Assembly (NCBI RefSeq): GCF_000340965.1
Contig: NZ_ANAY01000032.1
Coordinates: 1-64,000 of the forward strand
Direction: 5' to 3'
DNA from: Nocardiopsis kunsanensis DSM 44524
GTDB taxonomy: Bacteria; Actinomycetota; Actinomycetes; Streptosporangiales; Streptosporangiaceae
Length of the DNA stretch: 64,000 nt
Of the stretch, positions 47,201 to 51,859 are shown piece after piece (within the stretch, counting starts at the first letter, position 1; every line of letters starts with the position of its first letter). The notes under the pieces were generated by a model. It was not told the DNA's origin and made no database searches. It saw only the letters and a program-made list of their open reading frames with translations. Position numbers and translations under genes: made by a program.

Positions 47201-48565
47201 ACCGGGGTCCTCCCCCTCTCCGTGTGGCTCCGCCGACCGCCCGGAGGAGGGCAAGTGTTCCTCGACGACCATGTGCGCGTTGACACCTCCCATACCGAAG
47301 GAACTGACCCCGGCCCTCAGGGGCTCGTCCGGCTCCTCGGACGTCCAGTCCTCCGGGGCCAGGGCGAGCCTGAACGGGCCGTCCTCGAAATCGATGAGGG
47401 GGTTCGGTTCACTGATGTGGACGCTGGGCGGGACCACCCGGTCACGCATCATCATCAGGACCTTGATCAGTCCCGCAGCGCCGGCCGCGGCCTCCAGGTG
47501 ACCGATGTTGGGTTTGACGGAGCCGATCCGGCACCAACCCGTGTCCTGTGAGGCCTCCGTGAAGACACGGCGCAGCGCTTCCACCTCCACCGGGTCGCCG
47601 AGCGATGTACCGGTCCCATGGGCCTCCACGTAACCCACGGTCCGGGGATCGGTCCCGGAACCCTCCAGCGCCGCTGTGACCACATCGACCTGGGAATCGA
47701 CCGTGGGGGCCGTGATTGTGGGACGGTTGCCCCCGTGGTTGACCGCTCCTCCCCTGATGACCCCGTAGACGTGGTCGCCGTCCCGTTCGGCGTCCTCCAG
47801 TCGGCGCAGGAGGAGGACGGCCACCCCGTCACCGGGCACATAGCCGTCCGCGCTCTTGTCGAAGGTCCTGCACAGGCCCCGCGGGCTGAGCATGCGTGCT
47901 TTGGAGAAGGAGATGTACTTCCACGGGTGCAGGTTCAGGCTCACGCCGCCCGCCAACGCGAAATCGGTCTCGCCCTGAGTGAGGGAGCGCGCCGCCATGT
48001 GGACTGAGACGAGCGAGGACGCGCACGCGGCGTCCACCGAGACACTCGCCCCTCGCAGACCGAGGACGTGGGAGACCCGGTTGGCCAGAAGACAGTCGTA
48101 TCCCCCCAGCCCGGAGTGGCTCTCGACGGGGACGCCCGGGTCAGTGGCGGCCTGGAGGTGGTCCCGGCCCATCACTCCCATGTGGACCGAGGTACGCGCT
48201 CGCCGGAGGTGGCCCAGGTCGATGCCGGAATCCTCCACGCAGTTCCAGGACTCCTGGAGCAGGAGTCTTTGCTGGGGATCCATCGACCGTGCCTCCCTCC
48301 GCGAGATCCGGAAGAAGAGGTGGTCGAAACCGTAAGGTTCCTCGACCATGCCGCACCACTTGCTGACGCTTCGTCCGGGCGCGGTGACGTCGGGGGAGTA
48401 GAAGCGTGAGAGGTCCCATCGGTCGGCCTCGATCTGCCCGATGGAAGAGGTTCCGGCGTTCAGGTTCGCGGCGAATTCGTGGTGGTTGCGAGCCCCGGGA
48501 AAGCGGCAGGAAAGACCCACCACCGCGACGGCGTTCCCGGCACTGTTCACGGGCGTTGTCGGCAT
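29552..48565 (-). CDS. PKS-A: trans-AT PKS, modules 1-3 and start of module 4
   Basis: 6337 residues. Order: KS1 (Cys181), long linker with an AT-like remnant (about 545-830), KR1 (Tyr1327), ACP1 (Ser1474); KS2 (Cys1731), DH2 (His2193, Asp2358), KR2 (Tyr2836), ACP2 (Ser2996); KS3 (Cys3262), carrier-like insert (about 3578-3650), DH3 (His3820, Asp3981), KR3 (Tyr4447), C-methyltransferase (SAM motif near 4728), ACP3 (Ser4981), MDR-type enoyl reductase (about 5086-5410); KS4 (Cys5612), DH4 (His6054, Asp6218); docking tail. ATG 48565 shares its A with the TGA of the AT gene (TGATG) and has GGAGG nine bases upstream; the frame stays open another 268 codons upstream, but that part is the AT gene read in the wrong frame. 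KS1 begins at residue 12 with no loading domain ahead of it. Confidence 0.95.
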   Translation of the reverse strand: MPTTPVNSAGNAVAVVGLSCRFPGARNHHEFAANLNAGTSSIGQIEADRWDLSRFYSPDVTAPGRSVSKWCGMVEEPYGFDHLFFRISRREARSMDPQQRLLLQESWNCVEDSGIDLGHLRRARTSVHMGVMGRDHLQAATDPGVPVESHSGLGGYDCLLANRVSHVLGLRGASVSVDAACASSLVSVHMAARSLTQGETDFALAGGVSLNLHPWKYISFSKARMLSPRGLCRTFDKSADGYVPGDGVAVLLLRRLEDAERDGDHVYGVIRGGAVNHGGNRPTITAPTVDSQVDVVTAALEGSGTDPRTVGYVEAHGTGTSLGDPVEVEALRRVFTEASQDTGWCRIGSVKPNIGHLEAAAGAAGLIKVLMMMRDRVVPPSVHISEPNPLIDFEDGPFRLALAPEDWTSEEPDEPLRAGVSSFGMGGVNAHMVVEEHLPSSGRSAEPHGEGEDPGAHPFLLSAHSAASLRRSVDEWKRFLAAGGASTVSVPDVCATLATGRTHSGHRLAGVVHDLDDIAQIIGDGVPSEPPAQHEDWWLRVGQVSLPSAPVVREFIDSPGPRGVLDTTAEATDGLAGTVERLRAGEQGPGEQCLFGYLLLRFLLDHGLEPAAVCAPGPGLWPALAAVGSLDPADAVRIAEGVAAGGEELFAPTVPLVDPATGEPWNAPVPDGQHLRSLLVDTAPNGDEHARLVAKGASLVEGQHTFRNNLREWNSSLHAHGRSDREVPIEAAGLQDASEPEGERSLFTALAVQNALDRLNRKWDLPRERVFTDPHLGEVLDLLLEGLLTAEDVLELLEDGDADAVAERMAGRFRLLPREALRTSPTARRWASDGMGTVAQWRSRAENGSFTDPPPGTAVLSIGECTGTADTGAAHVEIGGEESLTGLLVRPLTELWLAGARLDWGVRYPGGTFRKTPLPTRVFDPHHHRLDGPAEPVAAHGSAESEAAGTGEDEVMGVESYWRQATEDPPQATPESAVLVVVADGAGAQEQERASRAFSPRPVYWAREGDSFTETAEGWLVRPREREDWSRVVGSERLSSGTETTVVVLGTREWKDEDTSDSVTEAALVLFPLLQALSAERERFGLVHAGRAVDGAPGPVSSAVAGLSASLRRETAAARLVALAMDGPPQGEEFWTALADETARDGHGAVLRVGGRRFLRRHRVMETGAVRPLPERPAPGSGTYLVAGGGGGLGVLTARHLLRDPGNKVVLLGRSPNAPADAADLITECGTRATYLSADITDPDALSAAVEHARSAYGPITGVVHAAGVLRDGSLPTKTEQDVRAVLAPKVTGTVNLDEATRDDPIEVFVLFSSAVAVVGNPGQTDYGFANSFLDGFAGRRRSVTERSGRTVVIHWPLWAEGGMSVGEESTGVFGPTTGLTPLPTGIGLALFDDALVSANDNHTFLHGGNVEAPALLEPRAFAPPSVDTEQPVDGDAALDAARSYCASVLSDLLSVPEEEIDHDLGLDQYGLDSILITQFSTRLENDLGVVAHTLLFECRTLDQAASRIAAQAPAALLARKGTQGPEAATQHHGALPPPVPTTVPVPEREEDADDGAVAIIGLDGRYPGTDDLDGFWDGLLHGRDAVTEIPSERWDHRLHYAPEAADEGGMYCKWGAFLRDVDCFDPFFFGISPREAEMMDPQERLFLQSAWRTFEDAGYPPYRLGEADSAGGRSVGVFVGVTTQSYLLWGPDHRRRGGRAVPNSMPWSIANRVSYWMDLHGPSMPVDTACASSLSALHLAYESLSRGECGMALVGGVNLYLHPSKYEWLCQMQMLSRSGRCHTFGSEADGFVPGEGVGAVLLKPLRRARADNDRILGVVRGTAVNHGGRTNGFTVPDPRAQAELVDTALRRAGLGPDDIDYVEAHGTGTALGDPVEIAGLRQVFDGAGPSEVAIGSVKTNIGHLESAAGIAGLTKVLLQMRHRTLVPSLNAEHDNPRIDFAETPFRLQRQAAVWHQKPTGEAPGEYSPRRAGISAFGAGGSNAHVVVEEYTGALPPRGSAGGLHLAVVSARDEERLRAWCGVLAGALRAMDELPPLSEVAHQLQVRREPLQRRVAYLVHDVDELIERLRDEEQGEYRHEDRWAGGGRPVNTARAEVERALAEGDLPALAAHWVAGARVPWARMYPEPLRHVELPGYPFARERHWLPRPPEGARGLSWPQGGGPGAEHPFVDVFEDGEGSVLFNGEEFFLDDHRVDGVPVFPAVGYLEMVGAAARSLGARVRSLKSNVWDAPVTVEEPRRVHIALTERTGGYSYEVFSHSSDGERLVHGRGRAETGTPAPGAEPEPVDVDAVRARCSEQIEAREFYPRVHERGLQLGPGYQGARRFHFGRDEVLSELRLPEHLETGSETFALHPSVLDSALQGSLELIARRGPGSGLHLPFTIGSVEVFGPLPRRCSAHVVLRTATENGGKFEVRVLDEAGTVLVLVRDFWLRPWKAQLPAPEKAQTPGSFFHPVWEDTPLSTASAPGQDAERAVTVLLAPSLEAGRMLLRARAGTGTAVVAVPGEAYRERGNGEFEVRPHEAEDLTRLVSALPTAARRDVVVLWSRTVFSGTVHEFEGQFADGLVPLLHLTRAVLSAGDRTPTRFLYVFPGERGNLQPAYEALGGMLRTAGRESRRLSHRLLELPVSGITALAAGDPSGSLAPIEAELDAGWEEGQHVRYERGRRLARIWKNGLSQEAAAPSPLRRGGVHVITGGAGGLGALTALHLASTVSARMVLVGRSEAGTGTQALLRRIREAGGEAIYLSADVSGAEGAEHAVRTARETYGAVNGVFHCAGVLRDGYLMHESAPRVEEVASPKMRGALHLDSATRDDPLDLFVLSSSIASALGNPGQAGYSYANAFLDAFAEWRNERQERGTRSGTTLSVNWPLWAEGGMGVDEQVRVYLADRLGIAPLETAPGLAAMDQLLTRSAGQVLFVPGHGAGVAALLKADVSEPEREVPVPAPVEVVPVPPAGEAGGDGSALRALLSEEVADTVGFDPARVEPDADIGDYGFDSISFGKLANKVNQRLGTDLTPAAFFEYTSVDAVALHLEESFPDEVAALRAPRREVTDTDAESEERSAGPQKTGGTAAPSPQTASPRVPSAAPVAEREPIAVVGMHGVLPGSGDLDEYWQHLDNGRDLVTEIPADRWDWREYFGDPLDEPGTTNSKWGGFLRDVDRFDARFFGISPREAELMDPQQRLFLETSYKAIEEAGYKPSDLARERTGLFVGVATHDYYELLNEAGVPVEAYTTTGMFHAILANRVSYLLNLKGPSFPIDTACSSSLVAIRSAVESIWSGGCDTAIAGGVNLLLAPMIYISFARAGMLSPDGRCKAFDESANGYVRGEGAGALLLKPLSRAIRDGDHVHAVIRGSAVNHGGRVNTLTTPNPNAQSDLIVRAFEEGGVDPETVGYMEVHGTGTALGDPIEINGLNRAFRELRDRSGLPRLTEPTTLVGSVKSNIGHLEAAAGMAGIFKVILSMKHGRVPGNLHIENVNPQIKLEGGPLRLAESTQPWPRPRTEGKGESPRRAGVSSFGFGGVNGHVLLEEYVEPGPGAVADPIGPQLVVLSARTPERLAEYAGTMARAARSAAVPGNEQGDVKEAVAAEIAALLGVRSTDIHADDTLEELGLVSGRLTDLRVRLVEIFEPVAAFDGPTPEHTVADLAAEVCGDATRGDAPEGGGGRWLRDAAHTLQTGREAMEHRLAVVAESPSALAEQLSRFAETTEPAPGVYTGTAGPEPGREPPSGEDPHELARHWVSGGSVDWDALHRGERPRRISLPTYPFARTRHWIPGGGVPWSRRAGALEAPPHAALQREEPEKKEEETVPVWIDSGTALVDQHRIRGRAVLPGVAHLELARGVLAKFLAEPVELQRVSWSVPFEVSVPGRELSVEVAADGLGARFEISTSDGDTRTVHVRGNARAVLDTSEADPLPAEETLSRCPASVDHETVYRCFSRLGIDYGPNFRTLGEVRIGEGEAIAPILAAEPDTGDEYALYAPVMDAALQLVTAMEFEHGDVPATTRLPFSVESVRILRPLRTARYARVEALPGGGHDAVLMDDRGRVCAWLGEVTVREVKDPSAGLLFAPYWRERPLSGPPAEPDTDDHLVVHLGASSELSGKIARNRGEHRVWNLYLTDRDGKVAERAWEADSRSSAGMAHALGGMGRIRHVWVLGDVPPRGPGSALTGATERSAQVLFRFVKALADSDLIQVLKTLRIAVSGVQDVDGNRVDDPLAAGLIGFSKSFAKEFPHIDTVCVDLGVGSGTDLSPVTASALVDSLSREPAHRRGEEVAYASGKRYEKALAPIGIPARPTGPPFRKHGRYLLVGGTGGIGSTLARHLARTVSARMVLVGRRPHDTGIDDEIAAIEASGGRAFYLRADVSDPEGSASALAEARTLLGGIDGVVHTAMVLRDGIIERLDETGFDEVMAPKAAGSMALAGLLVNEPLDFVLFMSSVQSFTGSAGQSNYAAASMAQDGVARWLAPRADYPVRSVNWGLWGTVGHVASPEYQQRLASQGHGSIGPAEGMEVVERVLSGDEQQVVAVRADERVLSAIGADLSGEGAVTVPGAPFTPLSADVNTEQRALDSFVRVNAVDVLRSLGLFRDGIRGHLRTELVRDTGALPKYGPLLETLCGILAGHGHLLEEEGRFFLPKASPAGPVTSADHLVEDYPNLSARVALATTCLAAMPRVLRGEATAAEVLFPSGDTGPVSGIYRDEELVDHCNALLADRVRARVLQRIRDPRRTAGVRVLEIGAGTGATTRSVLAALEGLRGVSYDFTDVSERFLRQAERELPRHGAELGFRSLDIDLPLAEQGIRPGHYDVVVAANSVHASKDLDAALGRVRSLLAEDGELVLTEVTRVLAFHTVTFGLLDGWWHHADGDRRLPGSPLLDVHTWRRRLERAGFRRAVALGTSTFPGEPSQRVIAAGTGTPGSVRKDPTGDDHGVPVREEEVSPVKTTGPVSAGLGPQVSGIIRGLVADCLGMSPEEIDGGAPFTSVGVDSIVGVELINRINHELGIVLKTIVIFDHPTVDALTAFVVEEHGTALAGRLTPETTGAEPADGSGEDTAHGPPAAATGHTSGAREEVSGSETAATASTPAAPSGSTGFRAVRFERPGHPKDLRIHALEPVAPGPGEVEIQVRAFPVNFSDFLAARGLYPMMPDFPFTPGVEVSGIVRRTGPDVRRLEPGDEVIALTRPEMGGQASVVITDESFAVRKPSNVTHEEACGFPVGFLAMYLALERAGIREGEHVLVEAATGTNGLMAVQLAGIAGAEVIATAGSAAKVDFLAGLGLTDPIDHSRSDVAEQVMRRTGGRGVDVVVNTRADGALQRGIDLLAPEGRYVEIAVFGLQASGGVDLSRMVDNQSFHSFNTKKFFLRHPEQRVPYLRIMADHLETGRIRPTVAHVVPFDRVADAYALKEDRATVGRVVVTVPEPEVRDGSSSDRTATAPRPGGPESGHRRAPGDIAVVGMSGRFPGAPDLGTLWTNLENGVSSVRPVPPERWDSARYFDPDPARRDTTYCDRGGFLENIDLFDAPFFDVSGKEAEQTDPQQRLFLQESWRALEDAGHPSGSLGGTSCGVFVGVGPSEYLTRMNKAGTTKEAQAFWGNEASVLAARISYFLDLKGPSMAVNTACSSSLVALHLAVQSLRSGECDMALAGGVFLTLAPDYFVVASNGNMLSPDGVCKTFDDSADGFGPGEGVGVLVLKPLERALADGDHVHGVIKGTAINQDGRTNGITAPSGRAQTDVETAAYAAARIDPDTIGYVEAHGTGTRLGDPIEVEALTNAFRRSTDRNGFCAIGSVKTNIGHAAAAAGIAGVVKTLLALRHRRIPASLNFERANRHIDFESTPFYVNTEPKEWSTDGSSPRRAAVSGFGFSGTNAHVVLEEAPPVERHVPDCGPVAVLPVSAQTPTALRARLEDLSAWLGTADPRASLAEIAHELQHGRDHFRERTVFLATTREEFAERLREALTGTDLRPEGAPDGGAPSSLPFLRAQAYLRGEEVDWAALWTGPRGTRLPLPTYPFDGHRYWYTGEDTVYGGGETVGTLAPQPLPSPEGKHRSAVTLTGEESFLRDHVVLGQRTLPGVLVLELLRRAADRSGVRADAVRNLVWESPVAFDTGTLTLVVTLSWASSGTEFEISSTDGAGEPVRHATGKLAVLETGARTETVDLDALSRRCTGHVDTVEHYRRLRERGLVHGPSLTSLTEVRAGETEACARIELPTAADGSFPDAALHPALLDGALQVLAALEDPADPPVLPFAVGEAAWPRTLPARCRVHVVGRRGTADRALKHYDVRITDDQGRVLVFLTDLSTRRLETNPVPQAIGTDEALRALLRRLEAGEIGETEARESMEAILAQR
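32335..33310 (-). other. In-chain MDR-type enoyl reductase after ACP3
   Basis: Residues about 5086-5410 of PKS-A: a zinc-free medium-chain reductase of the quinone-oxidoreductase group (PVNFSDFLAARGLYP, FTPGVEVSGIV, nucleotide-binding region EAATGTNGLMAVQLAG). Most trans-AT lines use a separate FMN enoyl reductase, which is also present here in the AT protein; having both types is notable. Confidence 0.85.
37616..37835 (-). other. Carrier-like insert in KS3 linker (DS pair altered)
   Basis: Residues about 3578-3650 of PKS-A: AALLGVRSTDIHADDTLEEL then GLVSGRLTDL. The Asp before the serine position is Val3611, and the following residues do not fit a working attachment site, although a Ser (3612) remains. 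Same location as the inserts in modules 6 and 9. Confidence 0.68.
39461..43909 (-). other. Module 2: KS-DH-KR-ACP
   Basis: KS2: DTACASS (Cys1731), HGTGT, NIGH. DH2: HRVDGVPVFP (His2193) and LDSALQ (Asp2358). KR2: GGAGGLG and Tyr2836. ACP2: GFDSI, Ser2996. All motifs are intact; an alkene is expected. Confidence 0.9.
44021..48532 (-). other. Module 1: KS-(AT-like remnant)-KR-ACP
   Basis: KS1: DAACASS (Cys181), HGTGT, NIGH. KR1: GGGGGLG loop and Tyr1327. ACP1: GLDSI, Ser1474. No carrier protein or loading enzyme precedes KS1, so the starter must be loaded onto it directly or from an unlinked partner. A beta-hydroxyl is expected. Confidence 0.85.
46080..46930 (-). other. Degenerate acyltransferase-like segment in KS1 linker
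   Basis: Residues about 545-830 of PKS-A extend the KS-KR linker. The run FLLDHGLEPAAVCAPGPGLW then SLDPADAVRIAEGVA follows the pattern of an AT around its active-site loop, but GHSLGE is replaced by APGPGLW, so there is no catalytic serine. A helical part (NRKWDLPRERVF, then LLEGLLTAEDVLELL) resembles linker inserts I recall from Bacillus trans-AT synthases. It is probably structural. Confidence 0.55.
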
Positions 48566-51500
48566 CAGTACCGCTCCTCCCCCAACAAGACGGACATTCT
48601 CCGTTGCAGATAGGCAGCGGTCTCGGTCATCAGACGGACGCCGATCTCGTCCACGTGCCGTTCCCTCCAGGAGCGCTGGGGGGTGTCGCGGATCCACTGG
48701 TTGAAGGCTCCGAGGGCGGGGCCGCAGTGGACCTGGTAATCCACCCGGCACGAGTCGTCGCCCTCCATGGCCGCGCGCTGGCTGTGGCCGAAGTACCAGC
48801 GGAACACGAGCGCCATCTTGTGCTTGGGGTTCTGCTCGGCCTTGCGAACCTCTTCCGGATCGCGTTCCAGGAAGTAGGCCTCGGTCTCCTTCCAGACCTC
48901 TTCGAAGGTCCTCCCGAAGTAACGGGTCTCGATGCGGGAGCGCATTTCCGGGTCGATCTCGTCCAGCGATTCGTGGCTGCGGTAGAGCTCGTGGAGTTTG
49001 CGCGCCCGGGCGGGGAAGAAGACGCCCTTCTTGAGGACCTGGACCTGAGCGCCCAACTCGAACATGTCCCCAGCGGGCGCGTAATCGGTGTCCTGGACCT
49101 CGATCGCCTCGAGCATGGTCTTGACCGGCTCGCTCATACCGGCCTCCACGGTGCAGAGGTTGATCGAACCGGTGAGGACGAAGTCGGCGCCCAGGAGGAA
49201 TGCGGTGGCCGCCGCCTCCGGTGTCCCGATCCCCCCGGCGGCCCCCACACCGACGGGCCGGTCGTATCCGTGTTCCCCGTGCGAGGTGTCGCGCATACTG
49301 CGTATCGCCGGAAGGAGCACCGACAGGTGGCCACCGTCGGTGTGTCCACCCGAATCGGCCTCCACGCACACGTCATCGGCCACGGGGACCCGTGAGGCCA
49401 GCGCGGCCTGTTCCTCACTGACGAGCCCCTGCTCGACGAGGCGACGGACCATCCGCTCGGGCAGGGGGGAGAAGAACGCCTCGGCGACCTCCGGCCGGGA
49501 GACCTTGGCGATGATCCTGTTCCCGGGTTCGACCCGACCGTTCCACGATCGCAACCCTTTGATCCGATAACGGGCGAGCGCCGGGGTGATCCTCATGAAC
49601 GCCGACGCCTCGACGATGTCCACTCCGTGTTCGAGGAACAGGTCGACGGTCTCTTCCTCCACGGACGGAAGGGTGGGATCGTGGACGAGGTTCATCCCGA
49701 ACGGCGCCCCTTCACCGACCCGGCTCCGGATGGATCGGAGAGCCCTCTCGATCCGGCCCCGGTCCAACCCGCCCGTTCCGAAGAAGGCCAGGATCCCGGC
49801 TCGGGACGCGCGGACCACGAGTTCTTCCGAGGCGATCCCGCGATACATCGAACCGCAGACGTAGGAGTACTTCGCTCCGTAGGCACGGCGGAAGGTCTCG
49901 CTTCCCAACGTCCGCGCCGTCAAGCGCCCGCCCGGACCGGTGTCGGCCGGGGCCGGCGGCACGGTCGTTCGAGAACGCTCGGTCCCCGCTTCCCGGTGGG
50001 TCTCCCGGATCTTGTCGACGAGCCCGGTGAGTACACGGCCAGGGCCGAGTTCCTCGAAATCGGTCTCTCCCAGGTCCAGCAGATACCGGACCGTCTGTGC
50101 CCAGAGGACGGGTTCGACCAACTGCTGTGTGAGGCTCCGGCGGAGGTCCCCATGGACGTGCGGTCTCGCCGTGACGTTGGCCATCACGGGCGTGTGGGGC
50201 GGTGTGAACTCGACCTCGTCGAGGAAACGCGCGAACTCACGGCTCGCGGGCCCCATGAGGCGTGAGTGGAAGGCTCCACTCGTCTTGAGGGGAAGGTACG
50301 CCCTGGCTCCGGCGTCGGTGAACGCCTGCTTCGCACCTTCGACGGCGGTTCTGTCCCCAGACACGATGATCTGCTCCGGGGAGTTGTGGTTGGCCAGCTC
50401 CACACCTTGGGCATCGGCCGTCTCCAGTACCGAGCGGACACCGTCCTCCGACAATCCGATGACGGCCGCCATGGCACCGTCGCGCATGCGTGACATCAGC
50501 TCGCCCCGGCGCTGGACCAGTCGGAGGCCTGTGCCGAAGTCGAATGCTCCGGCTGCGAAGAGCGCCGTGTACTCGCCGAGGCTGTGTCCCGCGAAGTAGT
50601 CGGGTGCGGGTGCCCCCGAACGTTCACGGCGGAGGTGGGAGAGGGCCCCCACCACGAACAGGGCCGGCTGGGTGAACCGCGTGTCGTCGAGTTCCTTGCC
50701 GGGATCATCGACGCAAAGTCGCTCGATCGAGTATCCGAGGATCTCGTCCGCCTGAGCGACGAGTTCAGGGAAGTCCGGGAAGAGATCCCTTCCCATACCC
50801 CGCTTCTGTGATCCCTGCCCGGGAAAGAGGATGGCCGTCATGCGCTGACCTCGCTGAGGGGAGTGTGAGCGGTGGGCGGGAACGCCGGGTCGGAGTTCGC
50901 CGATGCGTTTCCGGTCCCGCCCCGAGGGGGCGAAGGGGTCGAGGATCGTCGTGGCTTCCGAGCGCGAGTCCTCGGACAGGTTCTGCCGGGCGAAACCGGC
51001 GAGCGTTCCCGAAGGGCCGAGGTCGAGGCAGTGGAAGGGGCCGCCCTCGTGCTCCAAGTCGCGAATCGTGTCACGGAAGCGGACCGGGTCGCGCACCATG
51101 CGCCACAGGTGACCGGGCTCGAAACGCGTGAGCTGACCGGCGGACTCGCACGAGACCACGGGGATACGCGGGGTCCTCATCGGCAGGCCGGACAATGAAC
51201 GCAGGTAATCGGGGGCCGCGGCGTCCATGCCGGCCGAGTGGAAGGCGTAGTCGACCGCCAGGCGCTGGTGGACGATCCTCCTGGCCGCCAGTTCTCGCTC
51301 CAGGCGTTCCAGGGGCTCGTCGGCACCGGAGACGACCAGGTGTCTCGGGGAATTGACTGCGGCGATCTCCACATCAGCGCCGGGCAGGAGGTCCCTCTTC
51401 AGGGTTTCGACGTCCTCGAGGATCGCGGTCATCCCGCCGGGAGGACAATGGGTCGTCACCAGTCGGACCTGCTCGGAGACGGCCGCCGCCAATTCCTCCT

Positions 51501-51843
51501 CGGTGATGCTCCCCGAGACGGTCGCAGCGGCGAACTCACCGAGACTGGCTCCCAGGAGCAGATCGGGTTCGATGCCTTCGGCACGCAAGGTCTCGGCCAT
51601 CGCCAGCTCGATCATGAGGATGGCCGGATGGGTGTACTCCAGTCGGCTGAACGGATCGACGGCCGTGCGGTCGTCACGATGGATCTCTTCGAGAACCCCG
51701 GGCAGCCCTGCCCCCGCGAAGACACCGTCGAGGCGCTCCAAGGCACTCGCGAAGACCGGGTGGGAGGAGCGGAGTTCTCGGCCCATCCCGTAGTAGTGGG
51801 ACCCCTGACCGGAGAACATGAAAACTGTCTGCCTAGACTTCAA
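48565..51843 (-). CDS. Trans-acting AH-AT-ER: acyl hydrolase, malonyl transferase, FMN enoyl reductase
   Basis: 1092 residues, three domains. (1) Residues about 3-300: AT-fold protein with GASLGEF (Ser100), the PedC-like acyl hydrolase type thought to clear stalled chains. (2) About 335-625: acyltransferase with GQGSQ, GHSLGEY (Ser421) and GAFHS, the signature of malonyl-CoA use; it should load all AT-less modules in trans. (3) About 640-1090: PfaD/2-nitropropane-dioxygenase-like flavin enoyl reductase (GVGAAGGIGTPEAA phosphate loop near 875-890). The same triple fusion is known in other trans-AT pathways. TTG 51843 is chosen because GGAGG lies 5 bases upstream; GTG 51849 overlaps that site. 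It is the first gene of the operon and overlaps PKS-A by one base. Confidence 0.93.
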   Translation of the reverse strand: MKSRQTVFMFSGQGSHYYGMGRELRSSHPVFASALERLDGVFAGAGLPGVLEEIHRDDRTAVDPFSRLEYTHPAILMIELAMAETLRAEGIEPDLLLGASLGEFAAATVSGSITEEELAAAVSEQVRLVTTHCPPGGMTAILEDVETLKRDLLPGADVEIAAVNSPRHLVVSGADEPLERLERELAARRIVHQRLAVDYAFHSAGMDAAAPDYLRSLSGLPMRTPRIPVVSCESAGQLTRFEPGHLWRMVRDPVRFRDTIRDLEHEGGPFHCLDLGPSGTLAGFARQNLSEDSRSEATTILDPFAPSGRDRKRIGELRPGVPAHRSHSPQRGQRMTAILFPGQGSQKRGMGRDLFPDFPELVAQADEILGYSIERLCVDDPGKELDDTRFTQPALFVVGALSHLRRERSGAPAPDYFAGHSLGEYTALFAAGAFDFGTGLRLVQRRGELMSRMRDGAMAAVIGLSEDGVRSVLETADAQGVELANHNSPEQIIVSGDRTAVEGAKQAFTDAGARAYLPLKTSGAFHSRLMGPASREFARFLDEVEFTPPHTPVMANVTARPHVHGDLRRSLTQQLVEPVLWAQTVRYLLDLGETDFEELGPGRVLTGLVDKIRETHREAGTERSRTTVPPAPADTGPGGRLTARTLGSETFRRAYGAKYSYVCGSMYRGIASEELVVRASRAGILAFFGTGGLDRGRIERALRSIRSRVGEGAPFGMNLVHDPTLPSVEEETVDLFLEHGVDIVEASAFMRITPALARYRIKGLRSWNGRVEPGNRIIAKVSRPEVAEAFFSPLPERMVRRLVEQGLVSEEQAALASRVPVADDVCVEADSGGHTDGGHLSVLLPAIRSMRDTSHGEHGYDRPVGVGAAGGIGTPEAAATAFLLGADFVLTGSINLCTVEAGMSEPVKTMLEAIEVQDTDYAPAGDMFELGAQVQVLKKGVFFPARARKLHELYRSHESLDEIDPEMRSRIETRYFGRTFEEVWKETEAYFLERDPEEVRKAEQNPKHKMALVFRWYFGHSQRAAMEGDDSCRVDYQVHCGPALGAFNQWIRDTPQRSWRERHVDEIGVRLMTETAAYLQRRMSVLLGEERY

Positions 51844-51859
51844 GTCCACCTCCAGACAG
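51825..51859 (-). promoter_or_regulatory. Inverted repeat enclosing the RBS and start of the AH-AT-ER gene
   Basis: In the mRNA sense CTGTCTG (51859-51853) pairs with CAGACAG (51831-51825), with the GGAGG site and the TTG start between them, plus a short palindrome GACTTGAAGTC (51846-51836). A further CCTGTCT lies just upstream, giving a direct repeat. This could be a translational-control hairpin or a protein site near the operon promoter. Confidence 0.45.

Noticed and set aside
48566-49369. 268-codon upstream extension of PKS-A
   Set aside because: This part is Arg/Gly-rich nonsense read through the enoyl reductase gene in the wrong frame. The ATG at 48565 has a ribosome site and is followed immediately by KS sequence.
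5109-51843. Beta-branching (HMG-CoA synthase) cassette, NRPS domains or cis-AT domains
   Set aside because: I looked for these because unreduced KS-ACP modules often signal beta-branching. No HCS, decarboxylating KS, ECH, condensation or adenylation motifs are present.
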